Below, piece after piece: positions 25,086 to 33,120 of a stretch of DNA of 37,145 nucleotides (positions are counted from its first letter, which is position 1; every line of letters starts with the position of its first letter). The translations under genes were made by a program, and so were the position numbers. This stretch comes from Thermoleophilia bacterium. Its GTDB lineage: Bacteria > Actinomycetota > Thermoleophilia > Gaiellales > Gaiellaceae. The stretch lies in the NCBI GenBank assembly GCA_025928515.1, contig JAICJI010000019.1, positions 1 through 37,145 on the forward strand, in the 5' to 3' direction. Below the pieces are notes generated by a model, which searched no databases, had not been told where the DNA came from, and saw only the letters and a program-made list of their open reading frames with translations.

Positions 25086-26332
25086 AGGCGCTGCTGCTCT
25101 TCCCGGGCGGCGCGATACGCCTCGCCGCGGTCGGCCCGGGGCTCGACCACGCCGGCCGTCGGCGCGTCTGAGACCTCGTGTCCGGCGCGCTCGAGCGCGA
25201 GGACTGCTGCACCGCGTAGCGACGCCTCCGGGACCGCCGACACCGTGACCGGCCGCGCGAGCGCGTCGGCCATGATCTGGATCCAGTCGCGGTCGTGGAG
25301 CAGCCCGGCGCCGGTCGCGACGACCTCACGCACGTCCGGGAGCAGGTCGGCGATCGCGGCGAAGCGAAACGCGACGCCCTCGAAGGCGGCCTGGCGCAGG
25401 TCGAGCGGCGTCGTCTTGAACGTGAGCCCGTGGATCGTCCCGCGCGCCTCCGGGTTCCAGCCGGTCGAGCGCTCGCCGCCGAGAAACGGCAGGAAGACGA
25501 GCCCGTGGTCGCGAGGGTCGCGCTCCTCGAGCGAACCCGACGCGTCGACGAACGTCTGCTCGAGCCATTCGTAGAGGTTGCCGCCGTCCGAGAGCGCGCC
25601 GCCCTCGACGACGCGACGCTCGTCCGCGAGGTAGAGGAAGAGGCCCGGCTTCGGCTGCGGCCGCTCGGTCTCGTAGAGGACGCGCAGCGCGCCCGAGGTG
25701 CCGACCATGAGCGCCGCGCGGTCGCGCGTCGTGCAGCCCGCGCCCGCGTTAGAGCAGGCCGCGTCGGGCCAGAGCGGCACGTCGGCGATCTCGGGCAGCC
25801 GCTCGCGATCGACGCCGAGCGTCGAGAGCAGCTCCTCGTTCCAGTCGTGCGTCGTGAGATCGAGGAGCCCGCTCGTCGAAGCCATCGCGAGGCTCGTCTC
25901 GACCCGGCCATGGAGGTAGTCGGCGAAGGAGACGAACCGGGATGCGCCGCGGAAGACCTCGGGCTCGGCCTCGGCGAGCCAGGCGAGCTTGGCCGGCCAG
26001 AACGACGGGTGGAGAAAGGCGCCCGTGCGCGCGTGCACCGCTTCGCCGTCGAGCCGCTGCGCGAGCCATTCCGCGGCACCGGCGCTGCGCGTGTCGCGCC
26101 AGCCGAGGATCGGCGTGAGTGCCTTTCCGGCCGCGTCGACCGCGACGAGGCTGTGCGCGAAACACGAGGTCGCGTCCGGCTCCTCGCCCGCGAGCACACG
26201 TCGAACCGCGGCCGCGACCTCCCCGGCGTCGTCGGCGTCGTACTCCTCCTGCCGGAGGTCGCCGGTCGGCTCTCCACGCTCGTCGAATCGCTGCGCGCGA
26301 GCCGAGGAGGTGCCGACGTCGAGCGCGAGCAC
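25067..26332 (-). CDS. FGGY-family carbohydrate kinase (gluconokinase-like)
   Basis: 421 residues from GTG 26332, shorter than the usual 480-520. N-terminal ATPase loop ALDVGTSSARA (about 3-13), LGWRDTRSAGAAEW (about 75-88), a C-terminal ATP-binding region with ATGAGLLHDRDWIQIMADAL and SLRGAAVLALERAG. The GTSS-x-RA loop and the neighbouring pentose phosphate genes suggest gluconate as substrate, but xylulose or other sugars remain possible. It follows the nucleotidyltransferase gene after 5 bp. An alternative non-ATG start a few codons upstream cannot be excluded. The in-frame reading to 26929 is shadow. Confidence 0.8.
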   Translation of the reverse strand: MLALDVGTSSARAQRFDERGEPTGDLRQEEYDADDAGEVAAAVRRVLAGEEPDATSCFAHSLVAVDAAGKALTPILGWRDTRSAGAAEWLAQRLDGEAVHARTGAFLHPSFWPAKLAWLAEAEPEVFRGASRFVSFADYLHGRVETSLAMASTSGLLDLTTHDWNEELLSTLGVDRERLPEIADVPLWPDAACSNAGAGCTTRDRAALMVGTSGALRVLYETERPQPKPGLFLYLADERRVVEGGALSDGGNLYEWLEQTFVDASGSLEERDPRDHGLVFLPFLGGERSTGWNPEARGTIHGLTFKTTPLDLRQAAFEGVAFRFAAIADLLPDVREVVATGAGLLHDRDWIQIMADALARPVTVSAVPEASLRGAAVLALERAGHEVSDAPTAGVVEPRADRGEAYRAAREEQQRLYDALT

Positions 26333-26337
26333 GTGGC

Positions 26338-27147
26338 TCAGCGCAGAACCTCGAGTCCCTCCGCGAGCCAGCGGCGGGAGCGGACGACATTCGGGCCGTC
26401 GGGCGCGACGTTCACGGTCTCGAGCTGGAGCTCGGTCATCAGCCGGAGACCGGTGCGGGGATCCGGCTCGGCGAGCGCCTCCTCGATGCGTTCTGCGAGG
26501 CGATCGGGCTTGACGGCGAGCGGCGCCACACGGGCGGCGAGCCGCTTCGCGGTCGGCAACGGGAGCCGGTTGAGCGCGAAGACGATCGCGAGCACGCGCT
26601 GCGCCGCGTCGACGAGCCACTCCATCCGCGCGAGCGCGACGTCGTCGCGGACGAGCGTGAGGAGGCCGGCCGGGGTGAAGCCGCCCCAGGGCTCCGCGGC
26701 CTTCTCGATCCGTTCCGCGGCCAGCGCGTCGGGGTAGTCGGCAAGCCGTTCCTGCCAGCCCGCGAGGAGCCCGCTCGTCCTCAGAGCGACGCCGTTGGCC
26801 AGAGCCTCTGCCGACCCCCCGCTCGCGAACAGCTCCTCCGCGAGCTCGCGCGACCACCAGATCGTCTCGACGGGCTCGTCGTCGAGGTAGCCGAAGACGC
26901 GGCGTGTCGGTGTCGCGGGATCTCCCCAACTCTCTAGCTCTTCCAGACCCACGAGGCGCGCGAGCTCGAACGTGTCCTCGAGCGAAAGCGGCTCCTCGGT
27001 GACGACGAGCATCTCGATGTCCGAGACGTCGTCTGCGACGCCGCGCGAGACGCTACCGGTGAGAACGACCTCGACGACCTCGGGCGGGAGCGCGTCGGCG
27101 ACGCGCTGCGCCAGCGCCCGCAGCTCGTCGCTCCTCGCCGTCGGCAC
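26338..27147 (-). CDS. Nucleotidyltransferase-domain protein
   Basis: 269 residues from GTG 27147. A pol-beta-type nucleotidyltransferase core is visible near the N-terminus: LTGSVSRGVADDVSDIEMLV (29-48), where GS-x-SRG and SDIE supply the nucleotide and metal contacts. The rest is helical and unassigned (DDVALARMEWLVDAAQRVLA about 168-187). Aminoglycoside-type, antitoxin-type MNT and standalone NTases share this core; no HEPN toxin gene is adjacent, so a toxin-antitoxin role is not supported. It lies upstream of and probably co-transcribed with the FGGY kinase. Confidence 0.7.
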   Translation of the reverse strand: MPTARSDELRALAQRVADALPPEVVEVVLTGSVSRGVADDVSDIEMLVVTEEPLSLEDTFELARLVGLEELESWGDPATPTRRVFGYLDDEPVETIWWSRELAEELFASGGSAEALANGVALRTSGLLAGWQERLADYPDALAAERIEKAAEPWGGFTPAGLLTLVRDDVALARMEWLVDAAQRVLAIVFALNRLPLPTAKRLAARVAPLAVKPDRLAERIEEALAEPDPRTGLRLMTELQLETVNVAPDGPNVVRSRRWLAEGLEVLR

Positions 27148-27156
27148 GCGCCGAAT

Positions 27157-27921
27157 CTACCCGCCCATCGGCATCGCGCCACCTCCGGGCAGCGTGAGCA
27201 GCGGGACGCGGTCCGGCGCCACGAGGAGCAACAGCCCGAGCGCGAGCAGGAGCCCCGCCGTCCCTGCGGTCGCGACGCGTCGCCACGGGAGCGTCTTCTC
27301 GACCCCGACGATGGCGGCGACGAGTGCAGTCCACGCGATGCTCATGACGCCGAGCGCGAAGAGGGACGTCATCAGCGCCCAGCAGCAGCCGGCGCACCAG
27401 GCGCCGCTAGCGGCTCCGAGGCGAAAGCCGCCGCGCCGGCCCGGGCGCCAGGAGCCGAGCATCAGCCCGAGCGGGGTGCGGCATTTGCTCAGGCACGCCT
27501 CCTTCAGCGGCGTGAGCTGGTACGCCGCGGCGGCGAGCAGGGCCGCTCCGGCGAGCCAACGGCCGCCGCGGCTCCAGGCGAGAACGTCACCAGCAAGGTG
27601 TGACCCGGCGAGTGCCACGCCGAACGCGAGGAGCCCGATCGCTGCCCACACCGCGAGGTAGCCCGAGGCGAACGCGAGCGGGGCGAGGGCCGTGCGGTCG
27701 CGCGCGAGCCGCGCATAGAGCGTGACCGCCGGGATCGCCGACGGCAGCATCATCGCGGCCATCATCACGATCCAGATGCCGAGGAACCAGTCGAGGGTGC
27801 CGAGGCTCGTCCACGGGCCGCGGTCCATCCCGTCCGTCCGCTCGACCGTCCACCACCACGCGAGCCCCACCACGCCCAGGAGCAGCGCGATGAGAGCGCG
27901 TTCCATCCGGCTGGCGGTCAC
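27157..27921 (-). CDS. DUF2182 integral membrane protein
   Basis: 254 residues from GTG 27921, which overlaps the stop of the DUF1326 gene as GTGA. About six hydrophobic helices, with DUF2182 hallmarks: MMAAMMLPSAIPAV after helix 2, a KEACLSKCRTP loop, and WCAGCCWALM. The Met and Cys pattern suggests metal binding, but the function is unknown. DUF2182 and DUF1326 genes often travel together, as here. The longer in-frame reading to 28518 is shadow. Confidence 0.85.
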   Translation of the reverse strand: MTASRMERALIALLLGVVGLAWWWTVERTDGMDRGPWTSLGTLDWFLGIWIVMMAAMMLPSAIPAVTLYARLARDRTALAPLAFASGYLAVWAAIGLLAFGVALAGSHLAGDVLAWSRGGRWLAGAALLAAAAYQLTPLKEACLSKCRTPLGLMLGSWRPGRRGGFRLGAASGAWCAGCCWALMTSLFALGVMSIAWTALVAAIVGVEKTLPWRRVATAGTAGLLLALGLLLLVAPDRVPLLTLPGGGAMPMGG

Positions 27922-28535
27922 CCGGAGTAGTCGAAGTCCGAGGCGTAGCCGCAGGTGCCGGTATAGAAGAACGCGAGCGGCCCGTCGTTCACGAGCAGCT
28001 CGTCCGCCACGAGCTCCTCCCCGTTCCGGTCGTGACCCGGGATGACGCAGGTCACCGTCTCGTGGCCGGCATAGCGGTCCCGGATCTGCACGGTCACGTG
28101 GTCGCGGATGCGAAGCCACTGACGGCGCTGCGTATGGTCGAGCTCGATCGCGACGGGACGCACCGCCAGGAGCTCGCTCGCCTTCCAGGCCCAGGGGAAG
28201 TGCGTCTGCGCGTCGCCGCCCAGGCGCCCGGTGAAGATCTCCTCGAGTGCAGTGAGCTGGCGTTCGCTCCCGCCTTCGTCGAGGTAGAGGATCCACGACC
28301 AGGGCGAGCCGGGCTCGTCGTCGTCGTAGCGGATGGCCAGCGCGACGGTCAGCCCCGCCAGGTCGGTTCCGGTCGCGTGCCCCTCGTCGATCAGCCACGA
28401 GAGGACGCCGGTGCAGACGCCGTGGGTCGAGCGTCCGCCGGCGACTTCGTCGATGCGGCGACACGGACAGATCGGGTCGCAGTTGCACGACTCGAAGTAG
28501 CTCCCGCGGATGCGCCATTTCGTCGCGACGGCCAA
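27918..28535 (-). CDS. DUF1326 protein
   Basis: 205 residues. The N-terminal cysteine motif ESCNCDPICPC (about 15-25) is the mark of DUF1326, and beta-rich sequence follows. The chosen start is a TTG at 28535; no ATG or GTG fits before the conserved WRIRGSYFESCNC region. The function is unknown. It is translationally coupled to the DUF2182 membrane protein, suggesting a shared metal-related or membrane task (inference). It is divergent from the ABC-F gene with 27 bp between starts. Confidence 0.85.
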   Translation of the reverse strand: MAVATKWRIRGSYFESCNCDPICPCRRIDEVAGGRSTHGVCTGVLSWLIDEGHATGTDLAGLTVALAIRYDDDEPGSPWSWILYLDEGGSERQLTALEEIFTGRLGGDAQTHFPWAWKASELLAVRPVAIELDHTQRRQWLRIRDHVTVQIRDRYAGHETVTCVIPGHDRNGEELVADELLVNDGPLAFFYTGTCGYASDFDYSG

Positions 28536-28562
28536 GGCGCGAATCTACAGTGACTTCCGGCC

Positions 28563-30446
28563 ATGGCAGTCGTCATCGCATCCAATCTGCGCAAGGAGCT
28601 CGCGGGCTCGGTGCTGTTCGACGGGGTTTCGTTCTCCGTCGCGCGTCGCGACCGCCTTGCGCTTTCCGGGCCGAACGGCGCCGGCAAGACGACGCTGCTC
28701 CGGGTCCTGGCCGGGGAGACCGAGAGGCACGGCGGCGAGCTCGCCTTTGCCAAGGGGACGCGTGTCGCGCTGCACGATCAGCGCCCGCCCCTCGAGCAGG
28801 AGCTCACGCTGCGCGAGTACGTGCTCGCCGGCGCCCGCGACCTCGTCGAGCTCGAGGACGAGCTGCGGCGGCTCGAGGAGGCCATGGCGAAGGGAAACCA
28901 TGCCCGGCCGACGCTGAATCGCTACGCCGAGGCTCAGGCGCGCCTCGAGCACGCCGGCGGCTATGCGTGGCGCGACCGCGCGGCGTCGGTCGTGCGAGGG
29001 CTCGGCTTCGCCGAGGAGGATCTCGACCGGCCGCTGCGGACGTTCTCGGGCGGCGAGCTGACGCGTGCCTCGCTCGCTCGCGCGCTCGGCGGCGATCCCG
29101 ATCTGCTCCTCCTCGACGAGCCGACGAACCACCTGGACGTGGCGAACCTCGAGTGGCTCGAGCGCGAGCTCGCCTCGCTCGATGCCGCGGTGATCCTCGT
29201 CGCCCACGACCGCTGGTTCCTCGAGGCGGTCACGACGGCGACGCTCGAGCTCGAAGCGGGGCGGGGGACGTTCTTCCCCGGCCCGTGGCACGCGTGGCGG
29301 CGCGAAAAGGCGGCGCGGATGCTGCATGCGCAGAAGGAGGTCGAGCGCGCCCAGGCCGACATCGTTCGGCTCGAGCGATTCGTCGAGCGCTTCCGGTCCA
29401 AGAAGAGCAAGGCGAAGCAGGCTCAGGCGAAGCTGACCCAAATCGGCCGGCTCAAGCAGGAGCGGGCCACCGCTGCGGGCGAAGTGGCGCTGCTCTCACG
29501 GCGCACGCGCGGCCTCGGCTTCGAGTTCCTCAAGCCGGCGCGCAGCGGCCGCACCGTCGTCGAGGCAGACGGGCTGGACGTGTCGGTCGCAAGTAACAAG
29601 TTGTTACTAAGTCACGCTTCCTTTGCACTCGAGCGCGGGGAGCACGTCGCGCTCGTCGGCCCGAACGGCTCAGGCAAGACGACGCTGCTCGAGAAGCTCG
29701 TGCGCGGCGACGGCTTGCGCATCGGGCATGGCGTCCAGGTCGGCTACTTCTCCCAGCAGGAGATGGAGCTCGACGCGCGCGGCTCGGTCCTCCAGTGCGT
29801 CCAGTCGATGACCGGCCTCTCGCGGCCCGATGCCCAGAATCTGCTCGGCCGCTTTCTCTTCTCCGGCTGGGACGCACACGAGAAGCAGGTCTCCGTGCTC
29901 TCGGGCGGCGAGCGGCGGCGGCTTGCGCTCGCGGTCACCGTCGCGTCCGGCGCGAACTTCCTCGTCCTCGACGAGCCGACGAACCACCTCGACCTCGAGA
30001 GCCGCGAGGCGCTCGAGGCGGCGCTCGACGCCTTCCCAGGGACCGTGCTGCTCGTCTCGCACGATCGCGCGCTCCTCGACGCGATCGCCGAGCGGACGCT
30101 CGCCATCGAGGACAGGAGTATCCGCGCGTACGACGGCGGCTGGGCCGAGCTCCTGCGCGCGCGCGAGGAGCGCGAGGCACGCGAACGGCCCGAGCCGGCC
30201 GCGGAACCCGCAAAGCCTGCGAACAACCCCAGGCCAGCACCGAGAGCGAAGCCGCGACGTCCGTCCGCGCTCGAGCGGATCGAGGCGGAGATCGCCGCCC
30301 GCGAAGCGGAGGTGGCCGAGCTCGAGAAGAAGCTCGCCGAGGACTGGACGGACGTCGAGGTGCTCGCTGCGCACAAGCGCAGCCGCCACGCGCTGACCGC
30401 GCTGCTCGAGCGCTGGGAGCAGCTGTTCGAGCAGGCTCAGGCGTAG
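28563..30446 (+). CDS. ABC-F family ATPase (ribosome-associated type)
   Basis: 627 residues with two ABC cassettes and no membrane domain. Cassette 1: GPNGAGKTT (36-44), FSGGELTRASLARAL, LLLLDEPTNHLD. A basic linker (RSKKSKAKQAQAK) lies between. Cassette 2: GPNGSGKTT, LSGGERRRLALAV, FLVLDEPTNHLD. The C-terminal region is rich in Pro/Ala, then an acidic coiled coil (from about 565). ABC-F proteins act on the ribosome in translation or antibiotic protection; which subfamily is unclear. Oddity: codons 344-350 (SNKLLLS) are an in-frame copy of the palindromic repeat, adding rare TTA and CTA codons in the first strand region of cassette 2. Confidence 0.92.
   Translation: MAVVIASNLRKELAGSVLFDGVSFSVARRDRLALSGPNGAGKTTLLRVLAGETERHGGELAFAKGTRVALHDQRPPLEQELTLREYVLAGARDLVELEDELRRLEEAMAKGNHARPTLNRYAEAQARLEHAGGYAWRDRAASVVRGLGFAEEDLDRPLRTFSGGELTRASLARALGGDPDLLLLDEPTNHLDVANLEWLERELASLDAAVILVAHDRWFLEAVTTATLELEAGRGTFFPGPWHAWRREKAARMLHAQKEVERAQADIVRLERFVERFRSKKSKAKQAQAKLTQIGRLKQERATAAGEVALLSRRTRGLGFEFLKPARSGRTVVEADGLDVSVASNKLLLSHASFALERGEHVALVGPNGSGKTTLLEKLVRGDGLRIGHGVQVGYFSQQEMELDARGSVLQCVQSMTGLSRPDAQNLLGRFLFSGWDAHEKQVSVLSGGERRRLALAVTVASGANFLVLDEPTNHLDLESREALEAALDAFPGTVLLVSHDRALLDAIAERTLAIEDRSIRAYDGGWAELLRAREEREARERPEPAAEPAKPANNPRPAPRAKPRRPSALERIEAEIAAREAEVAELEKKLAEDWTDVEVLAAHKRSRHALTALLERWEQLFEQAQA
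29593..29607. repeat. Palindrome D (GTAACAAGTTGTTAC), symmetric variant inside the ABC-F gene
   Basis: Perfect 15-bp palindrome differing from the others at the central base and at one mirrored pair (G to A on one side, C to T on the other), so symmetry is kept. The flanks AA and TAAGT equal those of C1. It is read in frame as part of SNKLLLS without a stop. Confidence 0.85.
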
Positions 30447-30488
30447 TTAGATTCCTCCAGCGTCACAACCCGAGCGAGGAGGGAAGGG

Positions 30489-30953
30489 ATGGTTGGTACG
30501 ACCGAAGAGGCACGCCGGGAGCGGCCGTCGATGAGTTTTGTGCAGGGCTTCAAGAATTTCCTGATGCAGGGCGACATCGTGATCGTCGCCGTCGGCCTGG
30601 TGATCGCGCTCGCGTTCAGCGGGCTGATCAGCGCATTCACGTCGAACGTGATCACACCGCTCGTGAATGCCGCGGGCGCCGGTGGGGGAACCGGGCTTGG
30701 CTTCACCGTGAACAGTCAGTACGTGAATTTCGGCGCCGTCATCGGCGCGCTCATCTACTTCGTCATCTTCATGGCGGTCATCTACTACGTGATCGTCGTC
30801 CCGTATCGCGCGACCCAAAAACGCCGCGGCGTCACGGTCTTCGGTGAGCCCGCCCCGGCGCAGACGTGTCCGGCATGCCTGTCCGAGGGTCTCCCGATCG
30901 GGGCGACGAAGTGCCGTTACTGCGCCTCGACTCTCGGGGGAGCGGGAGTCTAG
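30489..30953 (+). CDS. mscL: Large-conductance mechanosensitive channel MscL with C-terminal zinc ribbon
   Basis: 154 residues. The channel core is FKNFLMQGDIVIVAVGLVIA (21-40) plus a second membrane helix VIGALIYFVIFMAVIYYVIV (84-103), as in MscL, which opens on hypo-osmotic shock. Instead of the usual C-terminal helix bundle alone there is a four-cysteine tail, CPAC (127-130) and CRYC (142-145), typical of a zinc ribbon. Start ATG 30489 has a strong GAGGAGGGA site; ATG 30531 would be a shorter option. It lies 42 bp after the ABC-F gene, with no obvious functional link. Confidence 0.88.
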   Translation: MVGTTEEARRERPSMSFVQGFKNFLMQGDIVIVAVGLVIALAFSGLISAFTSNVITPLVNAAGAGGGTGLGFTVNSQYVNFGAVIGALIYFVIFMAVIYYVIVVPYRATQKRRGVTVFGEPAPAQTCPACLSEGLPIGATKCRYCASTLGGAGV

Positions 30954-30975
30954 TCAGGCGGCTACTCTGGCGGCC

Positions 30976-31659
30976 GTGAGACGGGTCGGGATCCTCGTCC
31001 TTGTCGTCGCGGCCGCCTGCGGCGCGGGTTTGGCGGCGTTCGCCTCTCAGTCGCCGAAGGCCCTCCGTGCCTCGATCTTTGCGGCCGCACGTACGCGACA
31101 CTCGGTTCATTACGTGACCGCGAGCGTCGGTCGGGTGAGGACGCGGATGGTCGCCGACGTCGCCGCCGATCGCGGGATCCAGCGGATCGCGTTCACCAAG
31201 TCGGACAGGACCGGTCACGTCACCGTCATCGTCGTCGGCAAGATCGCGTATGTCCGTGGCGACGCGTTCGCGCTGCACAACTACATGGAGTTCACCAAGG
31301 CGAAGTCCTCTCGCTACGCCGGGCGCTGGATTTCGATTCCGCCGCCCCAAAACGAGGCCGTTGCTGCGGCGGTGACGTTCTCGTCGTTCCTCCATGAACT
31401 TCAGTCCCCGAAACTGCGAGCCGTTCGCGTGCTCACGGGCAAGATCGACGGTCAAAAGGTCGTCGGCGTGCGCTCGACCGGCAAAGAGCGCGGCCTTCGC
31501 TTCGTGAGCTCGCTCTTCGCCCTGCGAGGCTCTCAACCGCTGCCTGTGCGAGAGAAGGACGTCGTGCCGACCAAGGGCTACTCGTCCCTGGTCACGATGA
31601 CGCGCTGGAACGAGCCCGTGCGGGTGCACGCTCCGGCGCACGCGACCCCGGTCTCTTAG
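30976..31659 (+). CDS. Putative exported lipoprotein, LolA/LppX-like (227 aa)
   Basis: 227 residues from GTG 30976. The N-terminus (MRRVGILVLVVAAACGAGLA) is a signal peptide with a possible lipobox ending at Cys15. The mature part alternates short beta strands (HSVHYVTASVGRVRTRMVAD, VTVIVVGKIAYVRG, WISIPP), reminiscent of the LppX/LolA lipid-binding fold. This is a resemblance in pattern and not a firm family match. It is 22 bp after mscL and convergent with the SnoaL-like gene, overlapping its stop. Confidence 0.62.
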   Translation: MRRVGILVLVVAAACGAGLAAFASQSPKALRASIFAAARTRHSVHYVTASVGRVRTRMVADVAADRGIQRIAFTKSDRTGHVTVIVVGKIAYVRGDAFALHNYMEFTKAKSSRYAGRWISIPPPQNEAVAAAVTFSSFLHELQSPKLRAVRVLTGKIDGQKVVGVRSTGKERGLRFVSSLFALRGSQPLPVREKDVVPTKGYSSLVTMTRWNEPVRVHAPAHATPVS

Positions 31660-32048
31660 CCCCAGAACCGCTCGAACGCGGAGTCGAGCGGGACCGCCGT
31701 CACGTCCTGCCACAGTCCGTCCGCGATCCGGATCACGAGTGCCTGGTCGACGTCGAGCGCGATCCCGTTGCGGCTGCCGGTCGCCCGATAGATCCCGACG
31801 GCCCAGTCGTCGTCGGCGAAGACGGTGTGGAGCCGGCTGCGGTATGTGCCGCGAGTTTCGAGGCCGGTGCGCCGCAGGAACTCGACCACCGCGCGCCGGC
31901 CGCGGTACTCGCCACTCATCACCGTGTGACCCGGCACGCGCCAGACGACGTCGCGGGCGAGAGCGGCGGAGATCGCCATCGCGTCCTTGCCGAACGCGGC
32001 GAAGACGCGCCGCACGAGCGCCGCGTTCGGGTGCTCGCCGTCGTTCAT
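31656..32048 (-). CDS. SnoaL-like / NTF2-fold protein
   Basis: 130 residues starting MNDGEHPNAALVRRVFAAFG. The pattern of an N-terminal helix pair, then VVWRVPGHTVMSGEYRGRRA and a final beta sheet ending in FERFWG, is typical of SnoaL-like/DUF4440 NTF2-fold proteins, which bind small molecules or act as isomerases or hydrolases. No specific activity can be assigned. ATG 32048 overlaps the ANTAR regulator stop by 4 bp, making it the last gene of the five-gene signalling operon. Confidence 0.75.
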   Translation of the reverse strand: MNDGEHPNAALVRRVFAAFGKDAMAISAALARDVVWRVPGHTVMSGEYRGRRAVVEFLRRTGLETRGTYRSRLHTVFADDDWAVGIYRATGSRNGIALDVDQALVIRIADGLWQDVTAVPLDSAFERFWG

Positions 32049-32617
32049 GCGTCTTCCGTGAGCGTCGCGACGACTGCCTCCGCGATCACCTTGAGCGGGC
32101 GCCCGGAAGCCTGGCTCGCCTTGCGCAGGCGCGCGAACGCCTCCTGTTCGTCGAGCTGCTCTTTGGCCATCAGCAGGCCTTTTGCCCGCTCGATCACCTT
32201 GCGTGCGGCGAGCGCGTCGGCGAGCGACTCCGCCTCCGCGCGTAGCTCCTGCAGCTCGTCGTGCCTCGCGCGCGCGGCGGCGATCGCCGGGAGGAGGTCC
32301 CGCTCGCGAAACGGCTTCACGAGGTAGCCGAAGACGCCGGCCTCGACCGCGCGCGAGACGAGCTCCTCCTGGCCGTACGCGGTCAGTATCACGATCGGGA
32401 TCGGCCGCTCCTCGAGGATTCGCCGCGCCGCCTCGATCCCGTCGAGCTTCGGCATCTTCACGTCGAGCACCGCGACCTCGGGCTCGGCGGAGCGCGCGAG
32501 CTCGACCGCCTCCTCGCCGTCCTTGGCCTCGGCGCACACCTCGAAGCCCGCGTGCTCGAGCAGCGAGCGCAGGTCGAGCCGGATGATCGTCTCGTCCTCG
32601 GCGATGAGGATCCTCAC
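32045..32617 (-). CDS. Response regulator with ANTAR RNA-binding domain (PdtaR-like)
   Basis: 190 residues from GTG 32617. The receiver has acidic residues AEDE (6-9), phospho-acceptor Asp52 in VLDVKMPK and Lys101 in YLVKPF. The C-terminal ANTAR domain (about 134-185: KVIERAKGLLMAKEQLDEQE then AFARLRKAS) binds RNA hairpins to prevent transcription termination in known members. The matching GAF/HisKA_2 kinase is in the same operon, as for PdtaS/PdtaR. The start overlaps the DUF6886-like stop and the end overlaps the SnoaL-like start, each by 4 bp. The in-frame reading further upstream is shadow. Confidence 0.93.
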   Translation of the reverse strand: MRILIAEDETIIRLDLRSLLEHAGFEVCAEAKDGEEAVELARSAEPEVAVLDVKMPKLDGIEAARRILEERPIPIVILTAYGQEELVSRAVEAGVFGYLVKPFRERDLLPAIAAARARHDELQELRAEAESLADALAARKVIERAKGLLMAKEQLDEQEAFARLRKASQASGRPLKVIAEAVVATLTEDA

Positions 32618-33120
32618 CGGCGCACCGCGTTCCTGAGCCGGATGCCGCTGAAGTCGAGCGAGGACTCGACCACCTTGTCCCAGAGCGGGTAGAGCGCGGG
32701 CGCGATCCGGAGTTCGACGCCGGCGTGGGCGTGCCGGGCGAGCAGGTCGCCGAGCTCCACGACCTCGAGCGGCGTGACGCTCTGTCGTGAGACGAAGAAC
32801 TTGTCCCACGGCTCGAACGACTCGGCCGGCAGCCGGTAGGCGTAGACGCGGGCGGCGCGGAACTGCTCGAGCCAGCCGGACTCGATGACGCCGACGCGGC
32901 GCTGCCGGTCGCCGTCGAGCCAGCGTTCCACATCCTCTTCGGTCGTGTCCTCCTTCGCGTTGAAGCAGGCACGCGGGCAGTCGCGCGGGAACCAGTACAG
33001 CCATTGGTGGGTCGTGTCGATCGCCCAGACGAGCGCCTCGTCGAGCGCATGCAGTTCGTTGTGGTGCGGGTGGAAGACCTCGATCGCCGGATCCTCGCTC
33101 ACGTGCCAGAGCTCGCTCAC
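32614..33120 (-). CDS. Uncharacterised DUF6886-like protein
   Basis: 168 residues from GTG 33120. Begins MSELWHVSEDPAIEVFHPH and contains VWAIDTTHQWLYWFPRDCPR (31-50), RVGVIESGWLEQF and a final LYPLWDKVVESSLDFSGIRL. I recall this pattern as the DUF6886 family, name from memory; no function is known. The WHVSE and LYWFPRDCPR motifs recall RES or ADP-ribosyl-type folds only vaguely. It sits between Nudix and ANTAR genes, with 4-bp overlaps on both sides. Confidence 0.75.
   Translation of the reverse strand: MSELWHVSEDPAIEVFHPHHNELHALDEALVWAIDTTHQWLYWFPRDCPRACFNAKEDTTEEDVERWLDGDRQRRVGVIESGWLEQFRAARVYAYRLPAESFEPWDKFFVSRQSVTPLEVVELGDLLARHAHAGVELRIAPALYPLWDKVVESSLDFSGIRLRNAVRR

Noticed and set aside
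26338..27147. Nucleotidyltransferase as the antitoxin of an MNT/HEPN toxin-antitoxin pair
   Set aside because: It is about twice the usual MNT length and no HEPN gene is adjacent; the neighbour is a sugar kinase.
29583..29615. ABC-F gene broken by the palindrome insertion
   Set aside because: The frame is intact, and both cassettes and all Walker and signature motifs follow normally, so it is called a full gene.
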